In this document: positions 53,526 to 63,561 of the stretch, in pieces
Numbering within the stretch: the first letter of the stretch is position 1
Layout: every line of letters begins with the position of its first letter
NCBI GenBank assembly: GCA_947044405.1
Contig: CAMRHE010001080.1
Span: forward strand, 124,001-188,000
From: Leptodactylus fallax
Lineage: Eukaryota > Chordata > Amphibia > Anura > Leptodactylidae
Direction of reading: 5' to 3'
DNA length: 64,000 nt
Notes under the pieces: generated by a model
The model's input: the letters and a program-made list of their open reading frames with translations, nothing else
The model's database searches: none
What the model was told of the DNA's origin: nothing
Program-made: the position numbers and the translations under genes

Positions 53526-55999
53526 CAGGGGTGAACCTAGCCTCTTTGCTGCCTGAGGTGGACTATCGAAAGACGCCCCCCCCAAAAAAAAAAATATATA
53601 AAATTGCGTTTCCATGCTACTAGCTTCACATGCTGTTATTGTCGTACAATAAACATACACAATTTGTTATAAAACAGTTTTTAAGAATTCTTCTTCCTGT
53701 ATTACTTCAGTATCAGATCAACAACACGGCATTAACAATGAAAGTAACTTCACACATCTTCTGCTTGGTGGATGGATGAGCCCACGTGGCCCCCATTCTC
53801 TATAATAGGAGCCCCGCAGATAGCTGAGTACTGGACTTCGGGTATCTTTGGCACTCCCATTGAAGTGAATGAGAGCCACGCGGGTTCATCCATCCACCAA
53901 GTGACACACCTATATATATGGCTGCGGACAGGCTGAATTCCTACCCAGTGGGGGGAAAGACAATTCTCAGGCTCAGTGGGGGTCTCAGCAGACAGACCCC
54001 CATCACTCAGGTATTTATCCTCTATCATTTAGGTGAATACAGGGCAGTAACATTTTGTGACTTACAGGTGACGTCTCTGACTAATCGGTCACATTTCCCT
54101 TCTCTTCCCTTTGGACCGCCATGACCACTTCTTCCAGCTGTTAAGTTTGTAACACAGACATCTTTGGCTCCTCACTTTTCCAGGCATCTGACCCACATTG
54201 TCCTCACCTGCACCCCCATCCTGCTGCTACCCGAATTATACAATATATGATATAACCCCCCATAATGAATAATACCCCCAAGTGCATCTTTATATTAATA
54301 ATGTCCGTGTGTACCCTGTATAAATAGTGCCCCTTATTAATAATGCCCCAGGTGCTAACTAATTAAAAGGTTTTCCAGGTCATTAATAAACTAATCAGCG
54401 GGGCTCAAAAACCCAGGACCCCTACTGATCAGCTGTTTGAATGAACTGTGGTACCTGTGTAAGTGACCTTGACCGCTTCTCTGTTTACATAGTGTCATTC
54501 ATCTCATAGTGGCCATGTAATGTAACTACAGCCTCATCCTATACATGTCTATATGACAAGGCTGTAATTACATCACACGGTCACTATAAACAGACAGCGT
54601 ATGATATAAACAGGCGCCATAGCCCCTTCATACAGCTGATCAGAGACGGAGTCCACTGATCTCTTATTGATAATCTGTCCTAAGGATAGATCATCAATAA
54701 AAATGAGCTGGAAAGCCCCTTTAATAAAGCCCAAGTGCCACCTTAAAGGGGTTGTCCAGGCTAACCACTTTTTTAATATGAGGTTGGGGAAGGTGCTCCG
54801 GTGTTTACCAGCGTGTTCCAGTCCTGCTGATCCGGTGTTTTCTTCCCCTCAGCGGTCATGTGCGGTGGGGACTTCCGCCAGAAGAGAACACTAGAGCAGC
54901 AGAACCAGACTGTGGTGGGAGACATTGGAGCACAAGGGACAGGTGAGTAGGTTTTTTTTTTTTTTTTAATACAGTATTACACGGTATTATGGCCCACAGC
55001 GGCCTCTGCACACAGTATTACATGGTATTATGCCCCGCAGTGGCCCCTGCACACGGTATTATGCCCCGCAGCGCCCCTGCATACGGTATTATGCCCCGCA
55101 GCAACCCCTGCACATGGTATTATGCCCCACAGCGGCCCCTGCACACGGTATTATGCCCCACAGCGGCCCCTGCACAGGGTATTATGCCCCACAGCGGCCC
55201 CTGCACACGGTATTATGCTCCATAGTGGCCCTACATTCGGTATTATACTCCATAGTGGCCCCTGCGCACGTAATTATGCCCCATAGTGGCCCCTACACAC
55301 AGTATTCTGCTCCATAGTAACCCACCCATGAACTATTATTATACTTTGGGGTCTAAAAGTATATGTATGGTGTATGAGACCTCTGCATGTCAGCGCAGGC
55401 CAGAGTATAATGATCGGAGACCCAGGTGGTGACAAACATAAAAATCAGTGTTACTTACCTGGGCTCCGGTGCGCTCCCTGCTTTCGGCCCTCTTCAAAGT
55501 CGCACACACTGGCGTCGCAACATAATGACATCGGGCTGGTTCACGTGACGCCTGGGACGTCACCAAAGAGGGCCGAAGCCTGCTGGGAGTAACATCGGAT
55601 CGCCGGAGAGGTGAGTAACAATGTTTTTTATATTTATCACCTCCCCGGGGTCTCCGATTATTATACTCCGGGGAAGCGGGGGCGGCCACAGCAGGCACGG
55701 GGATCGATAAGTAAATAGGCCGTAAAAAGTTATTGTCACTTACCTGCAATCCCATGATGGAGCCGCCACCGCCTCCTCTTCTTGTCCGAAACGTCTGCGT
55801 CTCAGCGTAGGAGGCGCGATGACCTCATTGTATCGCCGCCTGCGCTGACATGCAGAGGTCTCATAAACCAGCCCAGGACAGGCCCCGGACTGGTTTACAT
55901 TAAATAAATGGTAAAAATGCCGCCCCCCCCCCCAGACAGTGATGGACAGTGCCGCCTGAGGCGGCCGCCTCACTACGCCTCATTAGCGGTGCACCCCTG
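53526..55999. mobile_element. hAT-like non-autonomous element, copy 2
   Basis: 2474 bp, beginning caggggtgaacctag and ending cggtgcacccctg. It is flanked by the 8-bp duplication gatgttgt / gatattgt (53518-53525, 56000-56007; one mismatch), the length expected for hAT. The first 1.4 kb matches copy 1 closely. It contains a hairpin (53764-53901), the left half of a TTAA MITE (54747 onward), a satellite array (54970-55320) and a palindrome. It starts 140 bp after the stop codon of the NNMT-like gene. No transposase. Confidence 0.85.
54970..55320 (+). repeat. Satellite array inside hAT-like copy 2
   Basis: About eleven units of 29-30 bp (ggtattatgccccacagcgg plus cccctgcacac), the same unit as 10180-10440. 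Confidence 0.88.
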
Positions 56000-56087
56000 G
56001 ATATTGTAATAAATTAGCCATGCAAAAAGAATGCTCTGCTTGTCAACATTATCAATAACAGAGCCCATATGTAAAAATAATGCAACC

Positions 56088-56406
56088 TTAGGCCCAGTCC
56101 ACACTGTTGAATCTGCTGCTGATTTCTGCCCCAATCAGTGGCAGATTCCTTCCTGATTCTGCCTCCCATTACTTTCAATGTGGGGCAGAGATCAGAGTAG
56201 GACTCTGAAAAAAATAAGTGTCCAACTCGATTTAGTCACGGATTCCATGGCTGGTTCAGCAGCAGGGTCCACGGCTCGAGACTCCCCACTGAGTAGACCC
56301 ATTCATCTGCATGTAGAGCAGCGGCATTCCACTGCAGAGAGAGACCGGGGTAGTGGGGGTGCAGAAAATGAATCCGAGCAGTATGAGCCGTGTGAACATG
56401 CCCTTA
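56088..56406. mobile_element. MITE with ttaggcccagtccacac ends
   Basis: The left end ttaggcccagtccacact mirrors gtgtgaacatgccctta. The interior foldback includes gattctgcctcccatt and gtagacccattcatctgc. The size fits the taaggcta family. Confidence 0.6.
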
Positions 56407-56666
56407 GAGAGGGGAAGATGTACAGTTGAACTTGGGAGGGTCTTGTCATCTACTTGGTTTGTAGTTGTGACAGAACCATGGCGGATCACAAAGTACTCAG
56501 CATTTCATAACATGTCATCAGCTGCATAGTTCTCAGTCCAATGGTCTCAAATGCAATTTTGCAGATTGTAAAGTCTACTACAGTCGCCCCAAAAATAATT
56601 TAAAAAAACATGTCTCTAGCCACACTCAATAAAACCCAATTTTGTCCAGAGTGACAATGTTGTTAA

Positions 56667-56833
56667 TAGAGATGAGCGAAGTTTTCAAAAATTCGGCAAC
56701 TTCGCCAAATTTTCCGATAAGATTCTCTTCGATCCGAATTAATTTGCGGCGAATAAACAGCTATTTCCTGTCTGCAGAGACCTGGGGTGGGGGCGGGTGA
56801 GTGGCAAAATGGCGGAAGCCCTTGGATGCCAAG

Positions 56834-56897
<64 letters not shown>

Positions 56898-57118
56898 ACA
56901 GACAACTTTTATTCATGTGGAAGGATCTGCTAACAAGCAAAGACACGCCTACCCAATCACATCACTAGAGAACATCATGTAACCATCTGATGTCACAAAG
57001 GCCCTTACTAAATATTCATTACCGCAAAGCATCAGGAAATCCGGAATCGTGGCGAATCGAAGACTTCCTGAAATTTGGATCGAATTCCACTTCTGCAGCT
57101 TCAATTCACTCATCTCTA
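56667..57118. mobile_element. MITE with tagagatgagcgaa ends
   Basis: The left end tagagatgagcgaagttttc and the right end tcactcatctcta are the termini of a very common anuran repeat. Repeated words gaatt and cttcgatccgaatt mirror ggatcgaattccact. A (CT)n microsatellite sits inside. Confidence 0.75.
56838..56893. repeat. (CT)n microsatellite
   Basis: About 28 uninterrupted dinucleotides. ORFs reading RERERE or SLSLSL through it are artefacts. Confidence 0.97.
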
Positions 57119-57765
57119 GTTGTCAACTATGTGCAACTAACGATTCATAGCTGGGGCGTTTCTCATCTTACCATACATACTCAACATCCTATCTTCTGTG
57201 CTTGTATGGCCGCCATGCCATGACAGCTTTCTTAGTCAGCTATAACTTATAGGTTGTGTAACAACAATTGTAAATTAACATTTAACAATCATCACCAACA
57301 TTACTTTCACACTCTGTCAGGCTATACACAATGGGCAAGGAATGAAACACCCTTGAAAGGTGATATGACCCTCTTCAGACACAGGACACCATTTACTATA
57401 TTCAACCCCTTTCAAAACATGTTGGAATATAAGATACCCAGATACATTCTGTGTGACTGGAAGGTTACTAAAACCTCTCTGGGGAGAGGCAGTCACATTA
57501 CTTAAAGGGAACAATCAGTGCTATTTGGTGCACTAAACTACCCAAAGTTCCTTAAATACCATAGGTTTAGTGCCCCAAATACCCTTCTGTAACACTGTCA
57601 GTGAGAAAAAATAAACTTTTATACTTAACTAGAGATGGGTCATCAGCCTCATTGCGGGTGTTTGGGTCTCCAGTGTTCCTGACCTTTGACCTGCATGTCA
57701 GGACATCAGCAGTAGTAAAGCGTCTACCCTTCGTCAAAGTGACAGGTTATCCGCCCCTTATGTAG
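57119..57765. other. Intergenic, nothing firm
   Basis: No gene. A TTAA-bounded stretch near 57505 (ttaaagggaacaatcagtgc) resembles a MITE end, but no partner end was identified. Confidence 0.35.
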
Positions 57766-57769
57766 CCCC

Positions 57770-58055
57770 GCCCCTTTTGAGGGTTTACCCCGCCCACATC
57801 CGACCCCGCCCACATCCGGTGACGATCCTATATCAGCCGACCCCGCCCACATCCGCTCCTACTACATCCGGCACTGCCCACATCCTGTCCTACTACATCC
57901 GGCCGCATCCCTACCACATCCGGGCCCTCCCCACATCCTGTCCTACTACATCCGTCCGGCCGCATCCCTACCGCATCCGGCCCCGCCCCACATTCGTTCC
58001 TACTACATCCGGCCGCATCCCTACCACAACCGCTCATGCCCCTATCACATCCGGC
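57770..58055 (+). repeat. G+C-rich tandem repeat (cccacatccg type)
   Basis: Irregular units on the words ccgcccacatccg, tcctactacatccggccgca and tccctaccacatccg. CpG-rich. Proteins read through it are low-complexity artefacts. Confidence 0.8.
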
Positions 58056-58104
58056 CCCCAATCAACCCACTGTATCATAAACCAGGCATCACGCTGATTT
58101 ATGA

Positions 58105-58320
58105 TACAGATTAATCCGACAAGGCATTCAGGCAACCCCATACAGATTAATCCACCCATGCATTCAGGCAACCCCATACAGATTAATCCGCCCGTGCATT
58201 CAGGCAACCCCATACAGATTAATCCGCCCGTGCATTCAGGCAACCCCATACAGATTAATCACCCCATTCATTCAGGCAACCCCATACAGCTTAATCCGCC
58301 CGTGCATACAGGCAGCCCCA
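58105..58320 (+). repeat. 36-bp tandem repeat, six units
   Basis: The units start acagattaatccgcccgtgc and continue attcaggcaaccccat; six head-to-tail copies, two of them nearly identical. There are no spacers, so it is not a CRISPR array. It may belong to the terminal region of the Polinton-like element, since Polinton terminal repeats can contain tandem repeats; this is an inference. Confidence 0.9.
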
Positions 58321-58324
58321 AACC

Positions 58325-58776
58325 ACAGATTGATCCAAGCACATATATTCAGGCGCACGCTCTATTATACGTCGGTTATTGCAGAGTTCGCTAAAAAATC
58401 ACTAACCTTTTCCTTTTTTTGCTACACCGGATGCTGTATGTTATATTACAGTGGGTGTATCGCCCCCATAGGCATATCGTGCGGCGATTAGAATGAAGCG
58501 CGGTCTGATTGCACTTGCTAATGTGTGTAAAAACCCCAGCAATATGTGATTGTGAGACTAGCAGCAGGTCCTTCAGCCAGAATGTCTTGTGACAATGTGA
58601 CACACACACACACACACACACACATTCCACAACCACCACCCTGCCCCCCCACCCCCCTGGCCATACACACATATCCACACCCCACCAAGACCATTCACAC
58701 TGACCACACTAGGTAGCAGAGTTGGTGTGTTGTTATACAAATTGAGCACAAACACAAAATGCAAAGTTTAACAAGT
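58325..58776. other. Flank of the Polinton-like block, with (CA)n
   Basis: A (CA)n microsatellite lies at 58600-58624, followed by a C-rich run (58640-58665). No gene. The left boundary of the viral element must lie here or in the tandem repeats to its left. Confidence 0.45.
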
Positions 58777-58782
58777 TTTATT
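58777..58782 (-). promoter_or_regulatory. Polyadenylation signal AATAAA for the viral block
   Basis: On the minus strand, aataaa follows the last gene of the block by about 115 bases, which suggests a shared 3' end for the transcripts. Confidence 0.55.
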
Positions 58783-58898
58783 CAGCAAATAAACAGCGTA
58801 CAGAAATTTGACAATGTTACAACACTGGTGTATAAATTGACAAAGAGGTTTAAATACATTACAATACATTAATAATATACACATATTCGGATAGCTAT

Positions 58899-59657
58899 TT
58901 ACAAGGTTAACCAAGAAGACTGTAGCAGCGGTTGGGGTCTTCTCTTAGGAAGCAGGCTGCTATGTGGTATACCCGTAGGTGTGGAGGTTTTGGTCAGGAG
59001 ACTGCGGTTAGGGGTGACATTTACAGATGTCTCAAGCAGGTTCATTTTTAAACCATTCAGAATCTCTCTAGTAGATGAATTACCCACAACAGTAGACGGC
59101 ATGTTTATGTCAGCCATGGCATGCATAAATGCATCCCACCCCGGAGGGCTTTTGTTTCTTGTGAGTCTGTGACTCTGTGTGGCATTTCGTATAAGGTCCA
59201 GCATATTAGACCCTGGAATAACATCGCCCTTGTAAATAAATTCGCCTTTATCATTCCACGTTGTAACTCCAGAGTTCTGCTTCATCCTACTTAACAAAAG
59301 TTCAGCATTTTTCTTAAAACGGGGGTTGACATGTGTTACAATTTCAAGGCTGGAATCGCTTTTATCAGCGGATGTATTTGTCAATTGTCGATGACCAGGT
59401 TCAGATTGGTTAACAAGGTTTAAAGTCGCTAGCTCTTTAGCCTCCTGTTTAGCAAGAATCAAGTATCTTTGCATTATATCGGTGTATCTTTTAATTTTCA
59501 CATCATCCGACAAGTCAGGGTTGTGTAAAATACCGCTAATTTCATTATCCATGCGTTGTATTACGCTCTGTCTCAGGCCTGTCGGCTGTGTAAAGACATG
59601 GCTAAGCCTGGTTAGCTCGTGTTTGGGCACCAAGTACATTTTCTCCGCATAATCCAT
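58899..59657 (-). CDS. Conserved-looking virion or accessory protein, function unknown
   Basis: 252 codons from an ATG that overlaps the stop of the upstream gene by one base (TAATG). The N-terminus (YAEKMYLVPKHELTRL) is followed by a helical region with a heptad look (about 25-75). A central conserved-looking block follows at about 110-195 (FKKNAELLLSRMKQ, TTWNDKGEFIYKGDVIPGSN, PPGWDAFMHAM). The C-terminus is basic and Pro/Ser-rich. The WNDKGEFIYKG style block is reminiscent of proteins found beside PolB and ATPase genes in invertebrate virus-like elements; that is recollection, not a search. There is no signal peptide or membrane segment. As the last gene before the polyadenylation signal, its position would suit a structural or packaging role, but none is demonstrated. 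Confidence 0.7.
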   Translation of the reverse strand: MDYAEKMYLVPKHELTRLSHVFTQPTGLRQSVIQRMDNEISGILHNPDLSDDVKIKRYTDIMQRYLILAKQEAKELATLNLVNQSEPGHRQLTNTSADKSDSSLEIVTHVNPRFKKNAELLLSRMKQNSGVTTWNDKGEFIYKGDVIPGSNMLDLIRNATQSHRLTRNKSPPGWDAFMHAMADINMPSTVVGNSSTREILNGLKMNLLETSVNVTPNRSLLTKTSTPTGIPHSSLLPKRRPQPLLQSSWLTL

Positions 59658-59986
59658 TATTTGTTAAAAAACAAACTCGTTATTAACGGAATTGCAAATC
59701 CCAACAGAGGACCTATGAATCCTCCAGTCTGGTTCACTAAGCGCTTCTTTTTTTTTATGGGGATTGTTTTATCACACATCCTCCTTATAGCTTTACGCCA
59801 CTTCTTTAGTATCTTTTTCTGGCGTTCCTTTAGCGGAATTCGCCCTTTTAGGATATTTAAGGCGACTTCGCCTATGGCTGCTATTAAATCATCGTTCGCA
59901 TGGCGCAAAATAGATTTTCTGTCAGAAGGTGTTGCTTTAACAAGTGATTTTAAGAGAGCCCAATTACGTCGTAATCTCTCCGACAT
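59657..59986 (-). CDS. Small basic protein with hydrophobic glycine-rich C-terminus (adenovirus pX-like?)
   Basis: 109 codons, starting at the ATG 59984-59986, which lies 49 bases after the ATPase stop. The first 70 residues are helical and basic (LLKSLVKATPSDRKSIL, KKILKKWRKAIRRM). A lysine cluster KKKKR is followed by a C-terminal hydrophobic segment GGFIGPLLGFAIPLITSLF, long enough to cross or disturb a membrane. This build (basic body, GGF plus hydrophobic tail) recalls the small core or membrane-active proteins of adenoviruses and adintoviruses; the assignment is an inference from architecture. It could bind DNA or membrane in the particle. Confidence 0.7.
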   Translation of the reverse strand: MSERLRRNWALLKSLVKATPSDRKSILRHANDDLIAAIGEVALNILKGRIPLKERQKKILKKWRKAIRRMCDKTIPIKKKKRLVNQTGGFIGPLLGFAIPLITSLFFNK

Positions 59987-60035
59987 CTTGTCGCTGCTAT
60001 GTAAGAGTCCTAGAATGCGCTTAACCTTCTAAATC

Positions 60036-60752
60036 TCACTTTTTAAAACTATTTTTCTTCAGAATATACACAGCGGGTAGAGCCGGTGGTAAAAAACCAG
60101 ACCTTAAACGAAGGTTCTCAGGGGTATTAGCCCTTAAATCTACTAACAGGTGCCCATAAGGCTCCCGTGTAGCGTCCTCAAATGCTTCCAAGAAGAAATG
60201 TGTTTTTCCAGGATACATTTGTCTCGCTAATGTTAGAATTTGCAATTTATCACGAGGATTATTAAAGAGAACCATGTACTTGGTGTTTAAATTAATCGTT
60301 CTACTCTTTTTACCCTGACAAAATATGTTCTGCACCAGATACAATATACTTAGATTTCTATGATGCACGTACTTGATGAATGCCTTTTCAAGTTCGCTGT
60401 TTACACTAGCAGTATCCATAAGATCATCAACAATGGTCAAATTTACCTTGTCGGGTGGGAATAACTCATCATCTACAAACGTATGCGGTAGGCCCTCAAT
60501 AAACCTGATGTGTGAAAAGCGTAGAGAGAGTTCGTCATAAAGTTTTTGCCAACAAGCATAAAACCAAACAATATTATCGGGTTTGTGTGATAAATGCGTG
60601 TCAGTATTTTCTAGTAGTTTTCTAACAAAATAACTCTTTCCAGAGTTGGACGGAACAGCTAAAATGCATGAAAAAGGGTGTTGTAAGCGGGTGTCCATGG
60701 TATTAAAATACGATTGACCTCGCTGTAAAATCGCACGACGGTCGTCTTTCAA
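60036..60752 (-). CDS. Genome-packaging ATPase (A32/FtsK-HerA type)
   Basis: The open frame has no ATG at 60752 (the codon is TTG). The first ATG is at 60698, which would give 220 residues starting MDTRLQHPFSC. Numbering from 60752: Walker A AVPSNSGKS at 32-40 (the first glycine of the P-loop is replaced), Walker B NLTIVDDLMD near 104-113, a sensor-like block FNNPRDKLQILTLARQMYP, and the C-terminal YGHLLVDLRANTPENLRLRS, a pattern seen in Polinton-type ATPases. It would pump the viral DNA into the capsid. It follows the polymerase gene by 78 bases. An upstream in-frame TGA closes the frame. A splice from upstream cannot be excluded, since a ttttttcag precedes the frame. Confidence 0.85.
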   Translation of the reverse strand: MKDDRRAILQRGQSYFNTMDTRLQHPFSCILAVPSNSGKSYFVRKLLENTDTHLSHKPDNIVWFYACWQKLYDELSLRFSHIRFIEGLPHTFVDDELFPPDKVNLTIVDDLMDTASVNSELEKAFIKYVHHRNLSILYLVQNIFCQGKKSRTINLNTKYMVLFNNPRDKLQILTLARQMYPGKTHFFLEAFEDATREPYGHLLVDLRANTPENLRLRSGFLPPALPAVYILKKNSFKK

Positions 60753-60830
60753 AAACAGGATTCAGGAGCTTCTTAAAAAGAGCAACTAACGCACCTGAAA
60801 AAAATATTGTGTAACTGTGTCAAAACTATA

Positions 60831-63561
60831 TTAGATGCCGAAAGGTTGCGTTGTAAAATCGTCTTGCAGACGTCTCTTTGTGTATACACATCGCTGCCTT
60901 TTGAGCAGCGGTCTTGTTTCAATCTGCCACAACTTCTTATTTCTAACAAAACAGGGCTGCTCCACAGATATAAATTTCTGGGTTTCAAGATTACGGTTGT
61001 GTATGTAATCCAAAACTAAATCCTTTAGGCTGTCAAAGTTAACATCCCGCGCATTAGCAACGTTTAGCGTGATCCCCTTAACTTTCAAAACCGTCTTACC
61101 GGTATTCAGTTTGTATCCGTAGGATTTTGGTCCCGTAGATACAAATTCTGTGATGTGTGTGTTATCTGGTATTTCGCTGATTAATTCACCTAGATAATCG
61201 CCTAAAGGGGGCAGCCAGTCACCTTCACGATGAACAAAAATGACAGAATCTGTGTCGTGGTAAAGGCACCTTTCCTGCAGTCTGTCCAGAAGGGAGTACA
61301 GCTCTAGTCTGGTGTAGGCTGTTGTAAAACACGCTATAAAAATGTTTGTGTGTGTGTTGATCGTGTGGTGCCCTTTTGCGTATTTCCAATTGACTGTTGC
61401 GGTTTCATCATCAATAAAATTTAGCTCAGAAACATCATAGTATGGGAGAAAGACATAGCTAAAGAGCTCATCAGGGTCATTCACGATGCTGGTGCACGGT
61501 AAATTAGATCTCTGCGCAAACTTTCCCCATAATGAATTTAAGAAAAGTTTGGAGATCTGCCTTTTTGCGGGGTTCACCTCGACATTTTCGGGGTCTAATG
61601 GTACACCCTCTTTTTCAAGAAAGGCATCGATGTATGCTCTTTTCTTATCAGAATCCGTACACCAGCTCAGATAACCCGATGCCTCCTGCTTGTCCCTAAG
61701 ATGAAGTTCGATGTATGGTGCAAACAGTTTGTCCGTCGTGTCGTGGAAATGCCACACCTCATAGATCTCGGCGATCCTGTACCCTTTTTCCAAAGCTACC
61801 TCTAATTCTATCGTACACCAAGTACCTGTCAAAGAGCGTTGTTCATCGCTATGCGTACAGACACCCGACATGGAATTTGCGGCGCATGTGTTGCAAAGGG
61901 GAAACATTAATTTACCGTTCATTTTCACCGGTAGGACCGGGAAAAACAAGTCTCTCGGTGGATAAACCTTAACTCTGGCAATACCAAAGTAATTTTTTAT
62001 GTAGCCAAAATTGTCATAAATGATGTCAGGGTGTCCTATCGGATACATTTTTGTTTTGTTGACAAAAGAATACAGACTGGTGAAATCGTAGTAATGTATA
62101 GTTTCCCCTTCAGCCTGTTTGTGATAGAGCTTTATGGCATTAGTCCTACCGCCATAAAGCGCATCACGAGGTTCTAGCGGGGTTGGGAAGCGCATGTTAA
62201 GGAGGAACGCTTGAAGACTAGAATCTTTCTCTACCATTTCATTCCACTCATGTTCCCAAAGCACACCTACTACGTATCCGCAGCTCTGTAGAAAGTTTTT
62301 TTTAACGAAGAATGTGTGGTACAGCTGACCGTAGCTGGTGTTTGTAAAGCTGTTGGTGTCATTTTCGTTATAGCAGAAGGGGCAACCGTGGTAAAAGCAA
62401 CCCTGAAACTCATACGCTATGTGTTCCCCATTAACTCTGGCGTATCCATCTAGAAAATATTTCCCAACTTGTTTTTCACCGCCTCTCAAAGCGTGTTGAA
62501 TGTCAATGTTTTCAGTGTGCGCTACATACATGAGCCACTGGATAGCGGGTGATGAGTAGCGCTTTTTAGTTTTGTGGTAGTTGTCTGCTGGTAAAATGGC
62601 TATGGTATTTTCAGGGAGAAACTTAAACCTGTACATAGCCATACATACAGAAGCCAGAGTGATATGTTGAAAAGGATCGATGCTTTGGATAGTTGCAACA
62701 TTTCTCTTTTTCCGCTTACAGTATTTTTTCACCTTTTTGCTAGTCATCTCCATCACACGCTCTCTGTAATGCTCACAGGCCTGTCTCAAAACATCAACGT
62801 CCTGCTTACAGTACAATTTTAACTCTGTCTTAAAATCAAAAGTGCACCCTTTCTGCGTCTCATACCACTCCAAGAAATCCTTTTTGTCACTAGGCATCAT
62901 ATATTCAACACCGTAATACTCAACACCCGGCAAGGGTCCCACATAGTTTTGATTTTCTTCTGTGTTGAAGAAATGAGGGAAATGACCCTTTGAACCAGAG
63001 AACCCTAACACTTCTGGTAAGCGACTTAATTTCATCGGCAGGAAGTTAAGGGAGTCTATGAACCTTAATTTCAAGTCAGGCAGCATCACACACAAGAGTC
63101 TCCCACCCTGAGTGATCATTTTTACACGTAGCTTTTCCTTAATCAATTCCTTAACAATAAAGTAAGCGTCATACCTACCGGCATTATGAGCTATCAAGGT
63201 ATACTCTGCAAATTTACCGCTGGTAAAGAAGCTAACAAACTCACGCGTGCAGGTTTTGCCCTCAAACTCCCATGAGTTAGCACCGTACAATGTTTTGGCA
63301 TAAATGTAATTGGGTACGTGTGTACCCGTCTCCTGCATGCATTCAAAGTCATAAAAAACATATAGATCGGTCTCTTTCTTTACTTTGTAAGGTTGCATAT
63401 AGCAAAGATGATCATCAAATTTATACATGGGTGCACCGCAAACGCTGCAACGCAAACCATTACATTTGTGCTGTTCCTCACTATTGTACACAAAGCGGCA
63501 ACAACGATCACAAAACATTTTAAGTCTACAAAACTCAGGGTTATCTCTAGCCAACACTTTA
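60831..63561 (-). CDS. Protein-primed family B DNA polymerase (pPolB), 5' end cut off
   Basis: About 908 open codons. Numbering from the GTG at 63557, which is not a start: the frame runs on to the Rex1 junction at 63562. Cys/His zinc-binding cluster 10-52; exonuclease motifs DFE (70-72, Exo I), AHNAGRYD (123-130, Exo II) and YCKQD (249-253, Exo III); an inserted GCFYHGCPFC block (386-395); DFTSLYS (491-497, motif A); KLFLNSLWGKF (670-680, motif B); HDTDS (767-771, motif C); and KSYGYK (811-816, the KxY motif). The spacing between motifs A and B leaves room for the TPR regions of protein-primed enzymes. It would copy the linear viral genome from a protein primer. All catalytic residues are present, so decay has been slight. 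The missing N-terminus probably lies beyond the Rex1 insertion. Confidence 0.92.

Larger units (their letters stand above)
58777..63561 (-). mobile_element. Polinton/Maverick (adintovirus-like) endogenous element, partial
   Basis: Four same-strand genes lie in the order PolB, packaging ATPase, small basic protein, 252-residue protein, with spacers of 78, 49 and -1 bases. All are open. Protein-primed PolB next to an A32/FtsK-type ATPase is the core signature of Polintons and adintoviruses. Integrase, protease and capsid genes are not in the window. A 5'-truncated Rex1 abuts the polymerase at 63562. Confidence 0.85.

Noticed and set aside
56663..56905. Frame with a long RERERE tract
   Set aside because: It is a translation of the (CT)n microsatellite within a MITE.
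58105..58320. Possible CRISPR array (36-bp repeat)
   Set aside because: Units are directly adjacent with no spacers, and the setting is vertebrate.
57777..58394. Pro/His/Thr-rich and INPPVHSGNPIQ-repeat frames
   Set aside because: They are products of tandem DNA repeats; there is no start context, and the frames differ between units.
60750..60752. Start codon of the packaging ATPase at 60752
   Set aside because: The codon is TTG; the first ATG in frame is at 60696-60698.
63555..63557. Start codon of the viral polymerase
   Set aside because: The codon is GTG and the frame stays open to the Rex1 junction; the true start is not in the window.
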